From NCBI GenBank assembly GCA_026710565.1, contig JAPOQV010000457.1, forward strand, positions 1 through 10,231: 10,231 nt of DNA, written 5' to 3'. The position numbers were made by a program, and so were the translations under genes. Positions within the stretch are counted from its first letter, which is position 1, and each line of letters opens with the position of its first letter. Positions 1 through 7,700 of this stretch are shown one piece after another. The notes under the pieces are model-generated. The model did no database searches. It was not told the DNA's origin and worked only from the letters and a program-made list of their open reading frames with translations. The DNA is from Spirochaetaceae bacterium. Its GTDB lineage: Bacteria > Spirochaetota > Spirochaetia > SZUA-6 > Bin103.

Positions 1-245
1 AGGTCAGCACGTTGGTCTTGTGCACGAGCGTGAGCTGCGTCGAACTGGCGCAGCTCGTCGATCTGCTGCTCGGTGATCACCTCGCCGGTGGCCAGGTAGC
101 GCTCCCCGCCGTAGTCGAAGTCGACCCGCTCGTAGGAGATCCGATCCAGCGGGGCCACCGCCTCCAGCACCTTGCACGCCTCGGCGGTCACCTCCGGTCC
201 CGTGCCGTCACCGCCGATGACGGCGATCTTGATCGAATCGGACAA
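1..245 (-). CDS. leuB: 3-isopropylmalate dehydrogenase family protein, N-terminal fragment with internal break
   Basis: The protein starts at a TTG (245-243) preceded at 5 nt by a strong AGGGAGG ribosome site. Its first 70 residues are typical of the beta-decarboxylating dehydrogenase family (LeuB, isocitrate and tartrate dehydrogenases): a K-I-A-V-I-G-G-D-G-T-G-P-E-V nucleotide-binding start, then A-x-K-V-L-E-A, and ending at L-R-Q-F-D-A. LeuB oxidatively decarboxylates 3-isopropylmalate in leucine synthesis in the cytoplasm. After F-D-A70 the family normally continues I-L-L-G-A, but here the frame turns into nonfamily sequence. In the +1-shifted frame, bases 34-2 encode L-T-L-V-H-K-T-N-V-L-T, a motif normally found near residue 185-195. 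About 120 residues are therefore missing, out of frame, at the base of an 8-bp inverted repeat. This is either a true deletion (pseudogene) or an assembly error at a contig end. The gene runs off the left edge. Family assignment is firm; substrate is not proven. Confidence 0.75.
   Translation of the reverse strand, partial: MSDSIKIAVIGGDGTGPEVTAEACKVLEAVAPLDRISYERVDFDYGGERYLATGEVITEQQIDELRQFDAAHARAQDQRAD
32..56. repeat. Perfect 8-bp inverted repeat at the leuB break
   Basis: GAGCTGCG (32-39) is exactly complementary to CGCAGCTC (49-56), leaving a 9-nt loop. The arm nearer the edge covers the point where the LeuB reading frame jumps from about family residue 70 to about residue 186. A short inverted repeat at a rearrangement point fits either a replication or template-switch deletion, or a chimeric read join. 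It could also be chance in GC-rich DNA. Confidence 0.55.
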
Positions 246-250
246 CTGTT

Positions 251-257
251 CCTCCCT
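251..257 (-). promoter_or_regulatory. Shine-Dalgarno site of the left leuB fragment
   Basis: On the minus strand AGGGAGG lies 5 nt upstream of a TTG codon in the frame of the conserved LeuB N-terminus. It decides the start, since there is no ATG in the right place. It also argues that this end of the gene was functional. Confidence 0.7.
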
Positions 258-352
258 TGTGCGGCGCGATCCTACCAGAACCGCCGCCGGGCGGCTGGCA
301 CAATCGTCCGCGACCGTCTACCGTTGCCCCGGTGCAACCGCGAGAATCGGCG

Positions 353-520
353 ATGATGACTGGCTTCGCCTTCGACCGCGCGCTGGAGCGTCTCGCCATG
401 CATCCGTCGATCTGGCCTATCGTCAAGGAGTTGACTCGCGGACGCTCGCGGCTGGTCACTGGAATGCTCTGGGGCACCGGCATCCAGCCGCCCCGGAAGC
501 CGCGTGAGGGCGTGGCGTAG
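353..520 (+). pseudogene. Remnant of a phytanoyl-CoA dioxygenase (PhyH) family gene
   Basis: This 55-codon open stretch starts at two adjacent ATG codons and ends in TAG (518-520). It has strong GC bias at third codon positions, unlike a chance frame. Its first 35 or so residues (F-D-R-A-L-E-R-L, then H-P-S-I-W-P-I-V-K-E-L-T, then G-R-S-R-L-V-T-G) look like the internal segment of PhyH-family Fe(II)/2-oxoglutarate dioxygenases, where a conserved H-P-x-[IVL] helix precedes the double-stranded beta-helix core. The His/Asp iron ligands and the 2-oxoglutarate arginine of that family lie further downstream and are absent. Similarity fades after about residue 38 and the frame stops 2 nt before the next gene, so I read this as a decayed, truncated gene. 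A genuine small protein is possible. The assignment rests on memory of the family pattern. Confidence 0.45.
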
Positions 521-522
521 CT

Positions 523-2847
523 GTGGGTTACGAAGTCTCCCTGGCAATTGCGTTCGACCGCCGCGCCGGCGCCACCAGCCCTGTGCGGGTCGAGTTGGAC
601 TTCGGCCGGCTGATCGATCCCCACACGCTGGTCGCCAGGCGGCATCGCGACGGGCGCGAGCGGACCTATCCGGTCCAGTTCGACGAGCGGCTCTACTACC
701 AGCCGCAGGGTTGGGTCGCCTGGCTGGTCGACGAGCCGTCCGCCGGCGGCGACTGGCGGCTGGAAGCGGAACCGCGTGCGGCCGATGGCGGCCTGGCACC
801 GGCTCCCTACCTGCCGCTGGTCGGGGTTGGGGATGAGATCCACTACAACGGCGACCGTTGGCAACCGATCGCCGCGCCGGGACGTCACGCGATGCCGCTG
901 ACGGTGGACTGGGACGGCGACGGCCTGATCGACCTCCTCTGCGCCAGCCACCACGCCAACGGCCTCGGCATGCCGTGGGGCGGCGTGTTCTTCTGGCGCA
1001 ACATCGGCAGCAATCGGCAGCCGCGCTTCGCGCCGCCGATGCGGCTGTACGCCGATGGCGTGAATCTGGTCCAGCGTGAATACCGCATGTACGACATCCC
1101 GCCACAGCGGGAGTTCATCAGTGAGGACTATCTGTGCTGCGACGTGTTCGACTGGTTCTGCAGCGGACACCCCGACCTCGTCACCATCAGCCGGCGCGGC
1201 GGCATCAAGGTGTACCGCAATTCCGGCGAGCGCGACGCCGCGGGTCTGCCCGCTCTCGAGCTGGCGGCCACGGTACCGTTTCCGCCGCAGTTGTCGGTCG
1301 GCCGCTACCTTCAGATCAAGGTACGCGACTGGGACGGCAGCGGACGACCGTCGCTGATCATCGGCAGCGTGTTCCACGACCGCGACACGCACGTCCAGCG
1401 CGAGCAGATCGTGCTCATGCGCAACACCGGTCGCGACGCCGCCACCGGCGACTGGACCTTCTCCACCACGGTGCTGCCGATATCAGGGGCGCGCATCGGG
1501 CATGACGTGCGGATCGCCGACCCGCAGTTCTCCAACTTCTCCAACCATCGCGCCCTGAGCATTGACGTGTTCGACGTCGATGGCGACGGCAAGCTGGAGC
1601 TGCTGTGCTGCCACGTGCAGGACCTGCACAGCCCGATTCTCGAGCTGTGGCGCAACGTCGGCTCGGTCGACGAGCCGGCCATGATGAACCAGGGACAGTT
1701 GGCATGGAGCCGCGCCGACATGGCGTTCGGCTTCCACTTCGTGCATGACGCGGCGTTCCAGGGGTGCCTCCGGGCGACCTGGTACGATGGCTTTGGGTTC
1801 CACTACTTCGAGCAGGTCGGGTCCGACCTGTTCGCCGCGGACAGCTTCCGCGATACCGGCGCCCTGCTCGGCGAAGCCAGCAAGGTCAGGCACGAGGGCA
1901 TGGTCAAGGCGGACCCGATCGACACCCGCGGCACCGGTGCCTTCGATCTGGTCTGCGGCGACCTCGCGGGATACGTCACGCTGGTGCGCAATACCGGCAC
2001 GGCCGCGGCGCCCGCCTTCGCGCCGCCGGAGCCGATCCGCGACGCCGCCGGCGAGCGGGTCCGCATCTACCGCGAGAGCATTCTGCGCGACAACAACTCC
2101 GAGCGTAACTGCGGACAGCTCAAACCGTACGTCTGCGACTGGGACGGAGACGGCAGGCTGGACATCATCGTCGGCAACAACACCAACCGCATCCTCTGGC
2201 TCGAGGGCTACGATCCGGGCAGCAACCGGATCGCCGGCCGGCGGGAGCTGGCGGTGCGTGGCATGGCGGATCCGTTCGGCTTTCGCAAGGGTCCTGCGGC
2301 GGTCGACATTGACGGCGACGGGCGCGTGGAGTTGCTGGCGGTGGACAGCCTCGGGCGAATCAGCGTCTTCCGTCAGGGCCGTGGCGCCGACGGGAAGCTG
2401 GTGCTGGAACCGCCAGTGCCGCTCACCTATCGCGACGGCGGGACGCTCCTGAACTCCGACATCGGACGGGCGCTGGCCGACACCGACGGGGTCTCGTTTC
2501 CCGGCGGGCTGCCCTCTCTGTGGCGCGAGCCCAGCATCACCCTGGCCGCGTGCGACTGGCGGCGGCGCGGGGTGTTCGACCTGTTCGTCTCCTCCAACTG
2601 GTATACGTTCTACCTGGAGAACGCCGGAACCGGGGGCACGCCCTGCTTCGAGCGACCGCGGCCGATCCGCTCTCCCGACGGCGCGGCGTTCAAGCTTTCG
2701 CAGCACGAGAGCCACGTCACCGCGTTCGACTGGAACGGCGACGGTACCCTCGACCTGATGATCGGCGGCGAGTCCGGCGGCCTCTACCTGTTCCATCACG
2801 ACTGGCTGTCCGGTATCGCGCACTCGGTGCGCGTCGCCGTGCCGTGA
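523..2847 (+). CDS. FG-GAP/VCBS-repeat beta-propeller protein, no visible signal peptide
   Basis: The product is 774 residues. The N-terminal 110 or so look like a small beta-rich domain (P-V-R-V-E-L-D-F, then P-V-Q-F-D-E, then G-D-W-R-L-E-A-E). The rest carries FG-GAP/VCBS calcium-binding loops beginning near residues 129 (D-W-D-G-D-G), 210, 269 (D-W-D-G-S-G), 351 (D-V-D-G-D-G), 467, 539 (D-W-D-G-D-G), 595 (D-I-D-G-D-G), 678 and 736 (D-W-N-G-D-G). The loops at 210, 467 and 678 are degenerate. The 116-residue gap after 351 may hide another worn blade. Such repeats form integrin-alpha-like propellers that bind Ca2+ and often glycans or proteins; most are exported, yet this N-terminus has no basic-plus-hydrophobic leader. 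GTG 523 is the only usable upstream start, because an in-frame TGA lies at 505-507; its ribosome site is weak (GAGGG at 506-510). The gene converges on the sugar-importer operon. A role in glycan recognition or breakdown is inference. No catalytic motif was recognised. Confidence 0.8.
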   Translation: MGYEVSLAIAFDRRAGATSPVRVELDFGRLIDPHTLVARRHRDGRERTYPVQFDERLYYQPQGWVAWLVDEPSAGGDWRLEAEPRAADGGLAPAPYLPLVGVGDEIHYNGDRWQPIAAPGRHAMPLTVDWDGDGLIDLLCASHHANGLGMPWGGVFFWRNIGSNRQPRFAPPMRLYADGVNLVQREYRMYDIPPQREFISEDYLCCDVFDWFCSGHPDLVTISRRGGIKVYRNSGERDAAGLPALELAATVPFPPQLSVGRYLQIKVRDWDGSGRPSLIIGSVFHDRDTHVQREQIVLMRNTGRDAATGDWTFSTTVLPISGARIGHDVRIADPQFSNFSNHRALSIDVFDVDGDGKLELLCCHVQDLHSPILELWRNVGSVDEPAMMNQGQLAWSRADMAFGFHFVHDAAFQGCLRATWYDGFGFHYFEQVGSDLFAADSFRDTGALLGEASKVRHEGMVKADPIDTRGTGAFDLVCGDLAGYVTLVRNTGTAAAPAFAPPEPIRDAAGERVRIYRESILRDNNSERNCGQLKPYVCDWDGDGRLDIIVGNNTNRILWLEGYDPGSNRIAGRRELAVRGMADPFGFRKGPAAVDIDGDGRVELLAVDSLGRISVFRQGRGADGKLVLEPPVPLTYRDGGTLLNSDIGRALADTDGVSFPGGLPSLWREPSITLAACDWRRRGVFDLFVSSNWYTFYLENAGTGGTPCFERPRPIRSPDGAAFKLSQHESHVTAFDWNGDGTLDLMIGGESGGLYLFHHDWLSGIAHSVRVAVP

Positions 2848-2880
2848 GCGCCAGAGCCGCGCCCCGAGTGTTTCGGTAGA

Positions 2881-2903
2881 GGGCTGAGCGCGCCGGTCAG
2901 CCC
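2881..2903. terminator. Hairpin between convergent genes, possible bidirectional terminator
   Basis: GGGCTGA (2881-2887) is fully complementary to TCAGCCC (2897-2903), with a 9-nt GC-rich loop. It lies 33 nt after the stop of the plus-strand FG-GAP gene and includes the stop codon of the minus-strand permease gene. There is no true T-tract on either side (TTG follows on the plus strand, TCT on the minus), so it is a weak intrinsic terminator at best. Its position makes termination the likeliest role. Confidence 0.45.
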
Positions 2904-3790
2904 TTGATGGCGCCGAGCATGACGCCCTTGACGAAGTACTTCTGGATGAACGGATAGACCACCACGATCGGTCCGATCGTGAGCAGGATGGTAACCGACT
3001 GCACCGACTGCACCGGCACCGGCTCGCTGAGCCCCAGCACGTCTCCCGCTTCGTCCAGCTCGGCGAAGTCCAGCACCTTGAGCATGTCGCGGATGAGGAG
3101 CTGCAACACCTGCTTGTTCCTGTCGTCGATGTAGATCATGGCGTCGAACCACGCGTTCCAATGCTCCACGGCGGCCCACAGTCCGACGGTCATGAGCACG
3201 GGTTTTGAGAGCGGTACGATGACGCGGACGATGATGGTCCAGTATCCGGCTCCGTCGATGATCGCGGAATCCTCCATCGCCGGATCGATCGCCATCAGGA
3301 AGTTGCGCGCCACGATGATGTAGTAGGCGTTCAGCGCGATCGGGAGGATCAGCACCCAACGCGTGTCCATCAGCCCCAGCGACCGGATCAACAGGTAGGT
3401 GGGGATCAGTCCGCCCGAGAAGAACATCGTCAGGACGTAACACACGGTAAGGAAACCGCGTCCGGGAAGATCTCGCTTGGCGAGCGCGTACGCCGCCGTG
3501 AAAGTCACCAGCAGCGTCAGGGACGTGCCGAACAGGGTTCGGTGCAAGGTGTTGGCGTAGGCCACGAACAGATCGTTGTCGATGAACACGTAGCGCCACG
3601 AGTTGGCAGTCCAGCGGTCGATCCAGATGTGCAGCCCCAGCGACGAGACCTCATCGAAAGGGGAGAACGAGCTCAGGAACAGGTACCAGAACGGATACAG
3701 GATGGTGACGCTGATCAGGAACAGTACGATCGCGTTGCCGGCGTCGAACATGCGGCCGGCAATCGAGCGCTGGACCGTGGGAGAAGCCAT
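2897..3790 (-). CDS. Carbohydrate ABC transporter permease, YtcP/LplC type
   Basis: This is one of two membrane subunits of a CUT1-family sugar importer in the cytoplasmic membrane. The 297-residue length is usual for the LplC/YtcP group. About six hydrophobic helices are visible, the first near residues 18-40. The EAA loop that docks the ATPase lies near residues 172-198 (E-D-S-A-I-I-D-G-A-G-Y-W, then P-L-S-K-P-V-L). The C-terminus Q-K-Y-F-V-K-G-V-M-L-G-A-I-K-G is the signature end of this family. It is the last gene of the minus-strand operon, starting 10 nt after the LplB-type permease stop, with a modest AGAG ribosome site just before the ATG. Its partner is the LplB-type permease. The family moves oligosaccharides in Firmicutes and Spirochaetota; the actual substrate cannot be read from a permease. 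Confidence 0.93.
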   Translation of the reverse strand: MASPTVQRSIAGRMFDAGNAIVLFLISVTILYPFWYLFLSSFSPFDEVSSLGLHIWIDRWTANSWRYVFIDNDLFVAYANTLHRTLFGTSLTLLVTFTAAYALAKRDLPGRGFLTVCYVLTMFFSGGLIPTYLLIRSLGLMDTRWVLILPIALNAYYIIVARNFLMAIDPAMEDSAIIDGAGYWTIIVRVIVPLSKPVLMTVGLWAAVEHWNAWFDAMIYIDDRNKQVLQLLIRDMLKVLDFAELDEAGDVLGLSEPVPVQSVQSVTILLTIGPIVVVYPFIQKYFVKGVMLGAIKG

Positions 3791-3800
3791 CTACTCTACG

Positions 3801-4772
3801 CTACCAGATATGATATTCGCTGAAGCGTTTGATGATGCTGTTCGCGGCCACCAGGATGATCACCCCCGCCGCGTTCTTGAACAGCCCCACGGCGGCCGAG
3901 TAGTCGAACCGCGCCTCCTCGATCCCCGAGCGGTAAATGTAGGTATCGAACACGTCAGCCACGGAATACACCAGCGGGTTGTAGAGGTTGAATATCTGCG
4001 CGAACGACTCGTCCAGGATGTTGCCGATCTGGATCAGGAACAGAATCGTCATCACGGGGATCAGGGAAGGGAGCGTAATGCTGAGCGTCTTCTGCCAGCG
4101 GTTCGCTCCGTCGATCGACGCGCTCTCGTAGAGCCCGGGGTCGATCGACGACAGCGCCGCCAGATAGACGATGCTGCTCCAGCCGATTCCCTGCCAGATG
4201 CCGGTCACCACCAACAGGCCGCGGAAGGTGGCCTTGTTGGTCAGCCAGTGCACGGGCTCCATCCCCAGCAGCGTGTAGAAGTGGGCGATGATACCGCGCT
4301 GCGGAGAGAGCACCTCGGTCAGGATGCCCGCCAGGATCACCCACGAGATGAAGTGCGGGAGATAGGAGATTGTCTGCACCACCCGCCGGTAGAGCGACAC
4401 CCTCACCTCGTTGAGCAGCAACGCCAGAATGATGGGGCAGGGGAAGCCGAACACCAGTCGCAGGACGCTCAACCAGAAGGTGTTGAAGAACACGCGCAGG
4501 AAGAACGGGTCCTTGAACAGACGTTTGAAATGCGCGAAGTCGTTCCACGGGCTGCCCAGCGCGCCGTCGTAGAAGTTGTAGTCCTTGAAGGCGATGACCA
4601 GCCCGTAGATCGGACCGTACTTGAACACCACCAGCAGGGTCATGGAGAGCAGCAGCAGCAGATAGATAGGGCGCATGCGAATCGCCCGCGCGATGGTCTG
4701 CCGCTTCAGCACGCGCCGGTACGCGGCGATTGCCTGGTCGCTCGTGGTCGCTGCCGCTGCGTTCCGTCGCAC
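3801..4772 (-). CDS. Carbohydrate ABC transporter permease, LplB type
   Basis: This is the first membrane subunit of the CUT1 sugar importer and the heterodimer partner of the YtcP-type permease. After a basic N-terminal tail come the first membrane helix and the LplB-family signature F-K-Y-G-P-I-Y-G-L-V-I-A-F-K-D-Y-N. Five more helices follow. The EAA loop (D-P-G-L-Y-E-S-A-S-I-D-G-A-N-R-W, then L-P-S-L-I-P-V) lies in the second half, and the protein ends near R-F-S-E-Y-H-I-W. I chose GTG at 4772-4770 (323 residues), because it lies one base after the preceding stop codon (TGA-C-GTG) and gives the usual short tail before helix 1. A longer form would start at 4832 and overlap the upstream gene by 59 nt; a shorter ATG at 4676 removes most of the tail. 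No good Shine-Dalgarno is seen, so translation probably depends on ribosomes finishing the upstream gene. Confidence 0.9.
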   Translation of the reverse strand: MRRNAAAATTSDQAIAAYRRVLKRQTIARAIRMRPIYLLLLLSMTLLVVFKYGPIYGLVIAFKDYNFYDGALGSPWNDFAHFKRLFKDPFFLRVFFNTFWLSVLRLVFGFPCPIILALLLNEVRVSLYRRVVQTISYLPHFISWVILAGILTEVLSPQRGIIAHFYTLLGMEPVHWLTNKATFRGLLVVTGIWQGIGWSSIVYLAALSSIDPGLYESASIDGANRWQKTLSITLPSLIPVMTILFLIQIGNILDESFAQIFNLYNPLVYSVADVFDTYIYRSGIEEARFDYSAAVGLFKNAAGVIILVAANSIIKRFSEYHIW

Positions 4773-4773
4773 G

Positions 4774-7700
4774 TCAGTGCATGCAGGTGTCGATGTCGTA
4801 GAGAATGTGAGGGGCCACGCAGGCCCGCTCACCGAAGTGCTTGCCGATCGGCTGCGCGGCGTGCGCCGAGCCCTCCAGCCCGGCGTAGAAGCCGTTCAGC
4901 ACCGCACTCTTGAAGCGCTCGTCGCCGCTCAGCCGGTAGGCGTAGGCCGGCCCCTCGAGAATGAGGCTGTTTCTGGCGGCGCTGATGCCGCTCTTGGGGC
5001 AACGCGTGTAGCGGAACGCCTTCTCGGCGGCGATCCAGTGCTCTCGAATCAGAAAGTCACAGGCGCCCACGATCAGGTCTGCGGCCGCTTCATCTCCGGT
5101 GGCCTGGTGATAACGTTTCAAGCCGGACAGCAGCACCCCCACCATGAAATCCGCGTTGCCGGAGCAGCGTGGGAGACACTCGCAGTGGCCGAGCAACAAC
5201 TGATGCGGCCAGCCGTTGGGCGTGTAGCGCTCGCGCACTCGCTGAACGATCAGCCTGGCGGCATTCACATAGAAGTGATCGCCGGTGGCCTGGTACAGCG
5301 CCATGGTGAGAATCAGGTGCCATCCGGGCCGGCGGCAGTTGCAGAAGTCGAAGTTGACGGTGTAGAGCTGGTCGTACTTGTCGCCGATCCTGGTCGCGAT
5401 CTCGAGCGCACGCCGGTCACCGCTCAGCAGGTGGTAGTCCAGCAGTCCCTGGACCCAGGTGTGGTCGACCTCCATCTCGATTACGCCCTGAGCGCCCCCC
5501 TTGCGGTAGTAATAGGGATAGTAGTCGCCGACGTGGCCGATGCAATGAGCGTACACCCGGTCGACGAAACCGTGGTCCACGTGATGGTGGCAGGTGTCGA
5601 CGTCCATGTAATGGCGTACCGCCTGCTCGCCGGCCGTGAAGAACCGGGAGTCGCCGCCGCGCGCGTAGTGGAGGAAGAACACGTGCGGCGTGTCGTATTC
5701 GATGTTGCCCCACTTCTGAACGTGGTACCAGTCGCCGAAGTTGAGCATGCCGTATTCTCTGCCGGTTTCCCTGGTTTCCAGGTAGTTGGCGAGGCTGTGG
5801 TCGGCGTAGTGCTCGTACTCCGGGAACCTGCCCGGGTCGACGGCGGCCACGTCCCCGAACGCCTTGCTGTCGCAGTACCATGCCGCCGGAGCGCGGGCCC
5901 GCAACGGTTCCTGCAGATGCGGGGCGGAACTCGGAGCGGGGGCGGCGTGAAACCGGTATACCAGTTCGTGGGTGCGCGACACGCCCTGCTTGAGCTTGTA
6001 CACGCCGTCCTGCAGGTAGTAGTAGAGCTTGTCCTCCAGCTTCCCGCGGGCGCGGTAGCGGTCGTCCGGAAGCGGCGGGCAGAGCCCCACCTCCAGGCCG
6101 TTGGCCGTGGCGCCGAGGCTCTTGGGGTAGTTCTGCCAGAAGTCGCGCACGGCGATGGTAAGCCCGCGCGCGCGGTCGCTCAGATCGATCGTTCCCGATG
6201 CCCGCCCGCCGCTCTGCCCGGCGTGACCGGGCTCCGTCACCGTGTATTCGTCGTCCTCGAGCTGCGCCAGCGTCGGCTGGCCGTCGCTCCGGTATACCGC
6301 CTCATCCGCACAGAACAGCGTACAGGAAGGGTCGGTCAACCGTAGCGGCGTACGCAGCATGAGACTTCGGACGGCGGTGAAGTTGTCTGTTACGTGGTCG
6401 TTCTCCCAAGTATGCAGAATGCGCACGAAGTCCTTGCCAGCGTAGACGGTGAGGCGGGTGACGTAGGTGAACATGCGGGTGCCGTCCGCGGCCTGTAGTC
6501 GGCCCTGCAACTTCACCACGGTCCGTAGCGGACCGCTCTCCTCCACAACGACGGAGGACACCCCTCCGGGCGTGCGGAAGATGGTGCCGTCGGCGGTCGC
6601 CATCTCCATGAGCCCGGGAGAGCGAGGGTCGGTGATCTCTTCGTCCGCCGAGAACGCGCCGTCGCCGTTGGCGTCGATCCATACTCTCGCGGGGAAGCAA
6701 GGCGCCCGGCGGTCCAGCAGCACCTTGAGCGGTCCCGTATTCAACGCTACCTCGGTGCCGTGTTCGGTGATCTCAAGCGGCGTGTGCGGCCGGTATTCCC
6801 GGCGTACCACGCCATGGCCGAATTCCAGCCGATACTCGGCGTTGCCCGCGGCCGCCACATCGGCCTGAAAGTCGATCAGTAGCCACTTGACGCTGCCGTC
6901 CGGCCATTCCGCGAGCACGGCGGTCTGCAGCGGGATCTCCAATCCCGATCCGTTCAGCAGCCGCGTGCTCTCGGCGGCCGAAAGCGCGCCCTGCGGGAAC
7001 GGAAGGCCCGAGGTCACCGGCCACCCCCGCCGCTGCACCGGCGCCTGGTTGGCAACCCGGAGGGGCACGGCATCCCGCGCCACGTCACCCCGCGGCCGGC
7101 GGCGCGGAGCGGTCGAGAACGTATAGTCTTGCGACATCACCTCGGTGCCGTCCGGCGCAGTGCCCAGCAGTCGATAGTGATAGGTCCGGTCCGCCTGCAG
7201 GTCGTCCAGGATGACGCGATGGTTGTTGTAGATCGATGTGACCGGTGGCACGTACACCTGCGCGTAGGTCGCCGCGGAGGACGGCAGCGCCACTTCCTCG
7301 GTCTCCACGCGGCTGCCGTAGTCGGCGGACGGCCCGTACTCGAGCCGCGACCGTGTCGCCCAGTCGGTGATCCAGGTAATCCGCGCTTGCCGCTTTCCCG
7401 CGCGCTCCAGCGGGACCGCCCGCACGGAACTGAACCCGTAGCTGCGCCGCTCCTGCCGCGGCTTGTCCTTGAGCAGCAACAGGTTCTCGATCCGATACGA
7501 GCCCCCGACGCTGTCCGGCGTCATCAGCGTGATCAGCGCGGTGCCGGTGAACTCGCACGCCTCCGCCAGCACGAACAGGTACGAACGATTGTCGTGGGCG
7601 GCGGCGACCGCGACTCCCTTGCGTTCGTTGCCAACGAAGTACGTCACCACCTGATCGGGGACGCCCTGCTCGTCGTACATGATGAACGCCGGGTAGTAGG

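Noticed and set aside
283..295. GCCGCC-G-GGCGGC palindrome in the leuB leader as a regulatory hairpin
   Set aside because: Its loop is too short and it is simple GC-rich sequence; no second copy or downstream signal supports a role.
208..1392. Long minus-strand open frame of 394 codons opposite the FG-GAP gene
   Set aside because: It is a GC-rich antisense shadow: composition is dominated by Arg, Ala, Val and His, and it shows no family motif, while the plus-strand frame has clear repeated calcium loops.
1483..2823. Minus-strand open frame of 446 codons within the FG-GAP gene
   Set aside because: It shadows the plus-strand codons with high third-position GC. There is no motif or ribosome site.
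3603..4913. Plus-strand open frame of 436 codons opposite the permeases
   Set aside because: It is rich in Gln, His, Glu and Arg, as expected from the complement of membrane-protein codons, and the minus strand has unmistakable LplB/YtcP signatures.
5090..5323. Small secondary frames inside the toroid-coding region as overlapping genes
   Set aside because: They have no ribosome sites and Arg/Ser/Ala-biased composition typical of shifted frames in GC-rich genes.
4675..6345. Plus-strand open frame of 556 codons opposite the YetA-like gene
   Set aside because: It is a Val/Ala/Arg-rich mirror of the real minus-strand gene and crosses two genuine genes of the operon.
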